Origin: JAFGKM01 sp964408175
Lineage (GTDB): Bacteria > Ratteibacteria > UBA8468 > B48-G9 > JAFGKM01
Reading direction: 5' to 3'
DNA length: 19,003 nucleotides
Assembly (NCBI GenBank): GCA_964408175.1
Contig: CAYOYL010000237.1
Span: forward strand, 1 to 19,003
Positions 15,205 through 19,003 of this stretch are shown one piece after another; position 1 is the stretch's first letter, and every line of letters starts with the position of its first letter. A program made the translations under genes and the position numbers. Below the pieces are notes generated by a model, which did not search any database, had not been told where the DNA came from, and saw only the letters and a list, made by a program, of their open reading frames with translations.

Positions 15205-16348
15205 TCTTTACACCTCCTTCTCTTACGACCTTGATTCCTTCAATAATATTATCGTCCATCCTGCCCTGCATATCACTTTCAGATGCCTCAAGCAGTATGG
15301 AAAACTCGGGTCCAATTCGTTCTATGGCTTCAAGATACTTGTTTCTCACTACTACAGTATCTACTGGCTTTTGTATTATACTGCCTATTATCTGGTCAAG
15401 CGGAACCATCTTTTTATAAGGTATGAATCTATCAGGTTTCTCTCCATAACGTCTATTGGAGAGTTCATATATCCTGTGCATAACCCCTATTGTAACCTTT
15501 CTGCCGCATACCGGGCACAGATTTTTATTCTTAACAGTCTCTTCGGGAGACATCCGTACGTTACAGTTCCTGTGGCCGTCAAAGTGATACTTGCCTTCTT
15601 CAGGGAAATACTCCACTGTTAAAAGGAACCTTTCTTTGTCTTTATTCTTCAGAATGTTCCGCAACCGAGGGAAGTCAAACTTTTCACTGAAGATGTTAAC
15701 CTCCCTACCTATCTTCTGAGGAGAATGGGCATCCGAATTGGATATCAATGTGAACCTGTCAAGGTCAGATACCATCCAGTTCATTGCAGGGTCACTACTT
15801 AAGCCTGTCTCCAGTGCAAAAATTTCTGTGGTGACATTCCCGAAACACTCCTGAATGCTGTCAAAACCTGCGTTGGAACCAAAGAGTGAGAAATACGGTG
15901 TCCAGATGTGAGCAGGTACGACAAAACCCTTTTCATCAACGTCTCTGACCGCTCTTACCAGTTCACTCGCCTCCATCTGAAGGATAGGTCTGCCGTCAGC
16001 ATTTATGTCACCGTAGCGTTCCAGTATCTTGTTCAATCTTTCAGCCTTCTCAAGAGAGGAGATAAAAACAATGTTATGAATTCTTCTGGCTCTCCCTTTA
16101 TGGTCAAAGAAGTTTGCCACCTCACCGGTAAGTATGAAGTCAACCCCTCCGTACTGGTAGATACCTTCCCGTTCCGTTTCGGAAAGTTTCTCACGCAGTT
16201 CATGGAACCACAAAAAATGTGTGATGTCACCTGTGGTGATAAGATTTATCCCTTTGTATCTGGACCAGCGTGCCAGTTCCTCAAGGTTCATATTCTTACT
16301 TGTGGCACGGCTGTATTTGGAGTGAACGTGAAAGTCTGCTATATACAT
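15119..16348 (-). CDS. EndoQ-family PHP nuclease
   Basis: This is a 409-residue protein of the endonuclease Q family (PHP phosphoesterase plus zinc ribbon). These enzymes nick DNA 5' of deaminated bases (uracil, hypoxanthine, xanthine) and abasic sites. PHP metal ligands are visible as His7 and His9 (ADFHVHS), Asp41 and His44 (TTGDITH), Glu76 (TGEVANF), His91, His147 (PAHIWTP), and Asp206/His208 (SNSDAHS). A zinc-ribbon region follows at 259-282, with Cys262 and the pair Cys278/Cys281 (LCPVCG). The C-terminus has the family IEPGYDGEFG segment and ends EQTLF, reminiscent of sliding-clamp-binding tails. The ATG has an AAAGG ribosome site. EndoQ is known mainly from Thermococcales, some methanogens and a few bacteria. 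Family identity is strong; the DNA-repair role is by homology. Confidence 0.87.
   Translation of the reverse strand: MYIADFHVHSKYSRATSKNMNLEELARWSRYKGINLITTGDITHFLWFHELREKLSETEREGIYQYGGVDFILTGEVANFFDHKGRARRIHNIVFISSLEKAERLNKILERYGDINADGRPILQMEASELVRAVRDVDEKGFVVPAHIWTPYFSLFGSNAGFDSIQECFGNVTTEIFALETGLSSDPAMNWMVSDLDRFTLISNSDAHSPQKIGREVNIFSEKFDFPRLRNILKNKDKERFLLTVEYFPEEGKYHFDGHRNCNVRMSPEETVKNKNLCPVCGRKVTIGVMHRIYELSNRRYGEKPDRFIPYKKMVPLDQIIGSIIQKPVDTVVVRNKYLEAIERIGPEFSILLEASESDMQGRMDDNIIEGIKVVREGGVKIEPGYDGEFGKVEIPIADTATANEQTLF
15212..15217 (-). promoter_or_regulatory. Candidate ribosome binding site for lpxK inside EndoQ gene
   Basis: GGAGGT on the minus strand, extended to AAGGAGGTG, lies 7 nt before TTG 15204. 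It sits in codons of the EndoQ REGGVKIEPGYDG region, so it may be coincidence with coding sequence. If real, it supports the 86-bp overlap. Confidence 0.45.
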
Positions 16349-16382
16349 TTTTTACCTTTATTTCCCTCATCCTTTTTTCTCT

Positions 16383-16463
16383 GTCCCCTCTCCCTCTGGG
16401 AAGCGAGGGAACAATCTTCTTCGTATTTCCCTCTCCCCTTGGGAGAGGGTCAGGGTGAGGGGG
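16383..16463. repeat. GC-rich hairpin repeat between HIT gene and EndoQ gene
   Basis: This pyrimidine/purine-rich stretch holds a perfect 9-bp hairpin with a 3-nt loop: CCCTCTCCC (16429-16437) and GGGAGAGGG (16441-16449). A weaker related arm TCCCTC/GAGGGA lies at 16391-16396 and 16405-16410. Two degenerate copies of the same unit seem to lie side by side. The flank AGGGTGAGGGGG is the usual continuation of a small interspersed repeat seen in many bacterial genomes. It supplies the stop codon and the last few codons (TPSP) of the HIT gene. It fills most of the 101-bp gap 16349-16449. No U-run follows the hairpin on the minus strand, so it is not a clear terminator. Confidence 0.7.
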
Positions 16464-16962
16464 TAATCCTGTCAAACTCCGGTTTCAACAATTTGTATGT
16501 CTCATCCAGTGACTGCGACACCACCTTGGAGTTGGATATTACAGTGATAAAATTTGTATCTTTTGCCCACCTCGGGACAACGTGAAAATGTATGTGGCTT
16601 TCCAGCCCCGCACCTGCAGAACTGCCCTGGTTGAGTCCTATGTTAAACCCCTGTGCATTCATAGTTTTTTTTATTATTCTTACGGAAGACTTTATTAAAA
16701 ACATCAGTTCCTTCTCTTCTTCTGTGCTCAAGACTCCAATGTTGTCTATGTGCCTGTTGGGAACGACCATAAGATGGCCATTATTATAAGGAAAGAGGTT
16801 AAGTATTACAAAAAGGTTTTTACCCCTGTAGAGTATATAACTTCTCCTGTCCGCATCCTTACCCTTGCTTTTGAATGCCTTACAGAGGAAACACCCTCCC
16901 TTTTTTTCAACTGTTATGTACTCTGACCTCCATGGTGCCCACAAAACATCCCTTTTTTTCAT
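16450..16962 (-). CDS. HIT-family nucleotide hydrolase/transferase
   Basis: This is a 170-residue histidine-triad protein of the Ap4A-phosphorylase-like bacterial subgroup. It begins with the typical LWAPWRSEYI and a zinc-type pair Cys24/Cys27 (GCFLCKAF). NLFPYNNGHLMVVPNRH (55-71) and the triad HIHFHVVPRW (His123, His125, His127) follow. HIT proteins cleave nucleoside phosphoramidates, dinucleoside polyphosphates or AMP-lysine; the specific substrate cannot be inferred. It lies 21 bp after the cca gene with an AAGGG ribosome site. The last residues (TPSP) and the stop codon come from the GC-rich repeat at 16383-16463, so the native C-terminus may have been replaced by repeat sequence. Confidence 0.9.
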   Translation of the reverse strand: MKKRDVLWAPWRSEYITVEKKGGCFLCKAFKSKGKDADRRSYILYRGKNLFVILNLFPYNNGHLMVVPNRHIDNIGVLSTEEEKELMFLIKSSVRIIKKTMNAQGFNIGLNQGSSAGAGLESHIHFHVVPRWAKDTNFITVISNSKVVSQSLDETYKLLKPEFDRITPSP

Positions 16963-16983
16963 GGTATTCAGCCCTTGTCGTTT

Positions 16984-18384
16984 TCAACTTACTGGGTCCG
17001 TATTAGTATCTCCCAGAATCTCTTCCCTGTGTTCCTCCAGATACCTCTTCAGTTCCCTTTTTTTATTTTTCAGTATGCCGTCCATTACCAATCCTTCAAG
17101 AACTCCTTTCACTTCTCCAACCTTTTTCCCTTGAGGTATCCCAAGTGTTTCCATTATAACATATCCGTCCAGAGATAGTTTAAAAGAGGTGAGTTTATCC
17201 TTTTTGTTGATATCCTTAACCCTCTTTTCCAGAACGTTCAACTGTTCTATGGCATTCCTTACCCTTACGGGATTGTAACTGGTGATATCTGCCCGTGCGA
17301 GAATGAAGAGCGGTCTTATCTCCCTGCCTATCTCTCTTATAAATCTTCTAAGAGCATTATCTGTGGGATTTTCCTTGGCGAGAAGGTGAGGTCTGAGGTG
17401 ATGACGTATCAGTTTACATATAAACATGGTCTTTTCTTCCGGGATGTTAAAACGTCTGCATATTTTATATGCCATCCTTTCTCCGACAAACTCATGCCGG
17501 TGAAAACTGACCTTGCCATTTTCAATCCTGAAGGTCTTCGGTTTGCCTATGTCATGCAGTAATGCAGCCATTCTGAGATAGACATCCTTTGTATGTTTAC
17601 TTGCATTATCCAGTACCTTCAGGGTGTGCGGAAAGAGTTCTTTTGTCATATTAAATGCCTGTCTTTCCTTCAGTCCTTCAACCTCGGGCAGTATCAAAGG
17701 AAGTGCACCTATCTCATCCATAAGATAAAAACCCCTTGATGGAATTGGGGCTTCAAGTGTTCTTATTACCTCTTCGGCTATCCTCTCCCGACTTACTATG
17801 GATAACCTGAAAACATTTTTCTTCATACCCTCAAGTGTTCCTTTTTCTATCTCAAGTTTCAGCCTTGAGGCGAATCTTATGCCTCTCAGTATCCTCAGGG
17901 GGTCGTCATAAAAGGTTTTATCCGGGGCAACCGGGGTTCTCAGTATCTTTTTTTTAATATCCTCTCTACCCTTAAAAAAGTCAAGTACCTCTCCTGTTAT
18001 AAGGTTCTTTACCAGTGTATTAATGGTAAAATCTCTTCTCAAACAGTCTTCCAGAATCGTTGCCTGCTGAACCACAGGCTTTCTTGAGTCTTCAGGATAA
18101 CTCTCCTTTCTTGCTGTTGCAAACTCCAGTTTTATCCCTGAAATCTCAATCATTGCAGTGCCGAACCTTCCGTAAAACACAGGCGGAGGCATCCTGTATT
18201 CTCTGGCAAAACCCTTTGCAAAACTCAGGGCATCTGTCTCCATAACAACGTCAATGTCCTTGCTCTTCCTGCGAAGCAGGGTATCCCTTATATAACCGCC
18301 TACAAGATAAACAGTAATACCCTTTTTCTTAGCAAATGCCGTTATCTTCTCCAGTATCTCATCCGTTGTTATCTTTTCTTTCAT
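16984..18384 (-). CDS. cca: CCA-adding tRNA nucleotidyltransferase / poly(A) polymerase family
   Basis: This is a 466-residue class II tRNA nucleotidyltransferase. The head domain has LVGGYIRDTLLRRKSKDID (27-45) with the catalytic Asp-x-Asp at DIDVV. RRDFTINTL and DPLRILRGIRFASRL are the nucleotide-selecting and neck motifs. An HD-type domain follows (LRMAALLHDIGKP, then HRHEFVGE), as in the Aquifex/Deinococcus-like bacterial forms. Such enzymes add or repair the 3' CCA of tRNAs; some members add only part of it, and sequence alone does not tell which. The ATG overlaps the stop of the upstream small ORF as ATGA (18381-18384), so the two are translationally coupled. Confidence 0.92.
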   Translation of the reverse strand: MKEKITTDEILEKITAFAKKKGITVYLVGGYIRDTLLRRKSKDIDVVMETDALSFAKGFAREYRMPPPVFYGRFGTAMIEISGIKLEFATARKESYPEDSRKPVVQQATILEDCLRRDFTINTLVKNLITGEVLDFFKGREDIKKKILRTPVAPDKTFYDDPLRILRGIRFASRLKLEIEKGTLEGMKKNVFRLSIVSRERIAEEVIRTLEAPIPSRGFYLMDEIGALPLILPEVEGLKERQAFNMTKELFPHTLKVLDNASKHTKDVYLRMAALLHDIGKPKTFRIENGKVSFHRHEFVGERMAYKICRRFNIPEEKTMFICKLIRHHLRPHLLAKENPTDNALRRFIREIGREIRPLFILARADITSYNPVRVRNAIEQLNVLEKRVKDINKKDKLTSFKLSLDGYVIMETLGIPQGKKVGEVKGVLEGLVMDGILKNKKRELKRYLEEHREEILGDTNTDPVS

Positions 18385-18746
18385 CTTTCTATACCCACCA
18401 TCGCTCCGTCTATCTCCACAACCTCTATATCCGTCCCCTTCAACAACTCCTTCAGCGGTTTCCTGCTCACAGCATTTATGCCGACAACCACACTCTGCTG
18501 AACCGTAAGATTCTTCCCCACCTTCACATAACCCATATTCCTGCCTGAAATCATAACTCCGATGTGTCCCTTATCTGACTTATATAACCTTCCTTCGGCT
18601 GGAACTGAGGTAAACCTTGAAGAGTCTTCCCTTACCGTGGATACCCTGAAACGTCTGCTCTGACCTTGCTCATCCACAACCCTCACACTGCGTATCTCCA
18701 CACATTCACTTCCCAGATAAGTACTGCCCTGTTTTCTCCATTCCAT
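18381..18746 (-). CDS. Unrecognised 121-residue protein, possibly 5'-frameshifted
   Basis: I do not recognise this family. The protein is soluble and beta-rich in appearance, with a charged N-terminal half (SVRVVDEQGQSRRFRVSTV) and a C-terminal half containing GHIGVMISGRNMGYVKVG and VEIDGAMVGIE, which suggests a small beta-barrel or shell-like fold. ATG 18746 has no ribosome site and is preceded two codons earlier by a stop. A later GTG (V16 or V20) is possible. In the neighbouring frame upstream there is a hydrophobic stretch ending in a lipobox-like LLGC (about 18780-18820). One added A in the AAAA run at about 18731-18735 would join it to this ORF as a lipoprotein. It is coupled to cca by ATGA. 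Real gene: likely; start and function: unknown. Confidence 0.55.
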   Translation of the reverse strand: MEWRKQGSTYLGSECVEIRSVRVVDEQGQSRRFRVSTVREDSSRFTSVPAEGRLYKSDKGHIGVMISGRNMGYVKVGKNLTVQQSVVVGINAVSRKPLKELLKGTDIEVVEIDGAMVGIER

Positions 18747-18788
18747 ATGGTTTCAAACTCCCGCTCACAATCAAAACTGCACCCCAAA

Positions 18789-18817
18789 AGTATACCAGCA
18801 ATTACTCCCAAAATCAA
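18789..18817 (-). promoter_or_regulatory. Putative promoter for the 18746-to-14119 gene group
   Basis: On the minus strand TTGATT (18817-18812) and TATACT (18794-18789) are separated by 17 nt, pointing into the small ORF and cca. The start would be near 18782, about 36 nt before ATG 18746. The same bases may instead encode a lipoprotein signal in another frame, so the call is tentative. Confidence 0.4.
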
Positions 18818-18829
18818 TTCCGAGAATTG
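18815..18829. promoter_or_regulatory. Perfect palindrome overlapping the -35 box
   Basis: CAATTC and GAATTG are perfect inverted 6-bp arms around a 3-bp centre (CGA). The site overlaps the proposed -35 at 18812-18817 and so could be an operator. It is short and AT-rich, and no regulator gene is nearby. Confidence 0.3.
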
Positions 18830-18882
18830 TTTATGCTCGGTAAAAGGAAGGTTTTCCCGTAAATCCTCAGTAAACCCTGTAT

Positions 18883-19003
18883 TGTCATTGCGAGGCTTGT
18901 CCCGAACGGATGTGAGGGAACTGATTCCTTCGCCTGTCATTGCGAGGCTTGTCCCGAACGGATGTGAGGGAACTGATTCCTTCGCCTGTCATTGCGAGGA
19001 ATG
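18883..19003. repeat. 52-bp tandem repeat, two full copies plus a partial third
   Basis: Units beginning TGTCATTGCGAGG start at 18883, 18935 and 18987 and are identical over the two complete copies. The third is cut by the window edge and diverges after GAGG. Each unit carries an AGGGAA-CTGA-TTCCTT hairpin (one G-T pair). The motif TCATTGCGAGG is the core of interspersed repeats common in several bacterial lineages. No coding function is apparent; an ORF that crosses the array is probably fortuitous. Confidence 0.85.

Noticed and set aside
16429..16449. Hairpin as an intrinsic terminator after the HIT gene
   Set aside because: There is a good stem but no U-tract on the minus strand; the sequence matches a dispersed repeat better than a terminator.
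15908..16585. Open frame of 225 codons on the plus strand
   Set aside because: It is antisense to the EndoQ and HIT genes, crosses the repeat, and has no recognisable protein features; it is a shadow of strong genes on the other strand.
18683..18940. 85-codon minus-strand frame reading from the 52-bp repeat into the LLGC stretch
   Set aside because: Its first part is repeat sequence and its last part lies in the wrong frame of the downstream ORF. Only the hydrophobic middle is of interest, and it is noted as a possible frameshift instead.
18883..19003. CRISPR array
   Set aside because: The units abut directly with no unique spacers, and no cas gene is present.

Overview
The window is one strand of a bacterial chromosome with every recognisable gene on the minus strand, so transcription runs from right (19003) to left (1). 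The host is Gram-negative: it has lpxK (lipid A), a GT9 heptosyltransferase and other envelope glycosyltransferases. Base composition is moderately AT-rich. A [4Fe-4S]-type PurF homologue, a GMP synthase consisting of the ATP-pyrophosphatase part alone, an EndoQ nuclease and family-sized interspersed repeats fit an uncultured, probably anaerobic, candidate-phylum bacterium (something like Omnitrophota). That assignment is a guess; no marker gene here settles it.

Layout in transcription order. 19003-18747: a 52-bp tandem repeat, then a promoter-like site with a palindrome. 18746-14119: an unrecognised 121-residue ORF, CCA-adding enzyme, HIT-family hydrolase, EndoQ-type PHP nuclease and LpxK, tightly packed (ATGA overlap, a 21-bp gap, an 86-bp overlap). 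The one looser joint is a 101-bp gap at 16349-16449 filled by a GC-rich hairpin repeat. 14057-6102: nucleotide and histidine genes guaA (synthetase part only), purF-like, carA-like, carB, hisH and hisF, again overlapping or almost touching. 6100-5177: a complete 924-bp element with 23-bp perfect inverted ends and a Y1 (HUH) transposase. 5203-1: an envelope-glycan cluster made of an ELM1-family protein, a GT9 heptosyltransferase, an embedded vapBC toxin-antitoxin pair with its own consensus promoter, a GT4 glycosyltransferase, and a P-loop/GT2 fusion that runs off the window.

The most notable signal is in three consecutive nucleotide-biosynthesis genes. Each lacks a normal glutamine-hydrolysing half: the GuaA homologue has no amidotransferase domain, the PurF homologue keeps its Cys nucleophile but lost the glutamine-binding and oxyanion residues, and the CarA homologue lost all three catalytic residues while keeping its structural domain. 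HisH, two genes downstream, is intact. This suggests that the host feeds these enzymes with free ammonia or an unlinked ammonia donor, or that the genes are repurposed paralogues. A second notable point is that the transposable element sits between hisF and the ELM1-family gene, and its terminal inverted repeat now encodes the first residues of the ELM1-family protein.

No tRNA, rRNA, CRISPR array, riboswitch or convincing intrinsic terminator was found. No stretch longer than 300 bases is without a gene or element.
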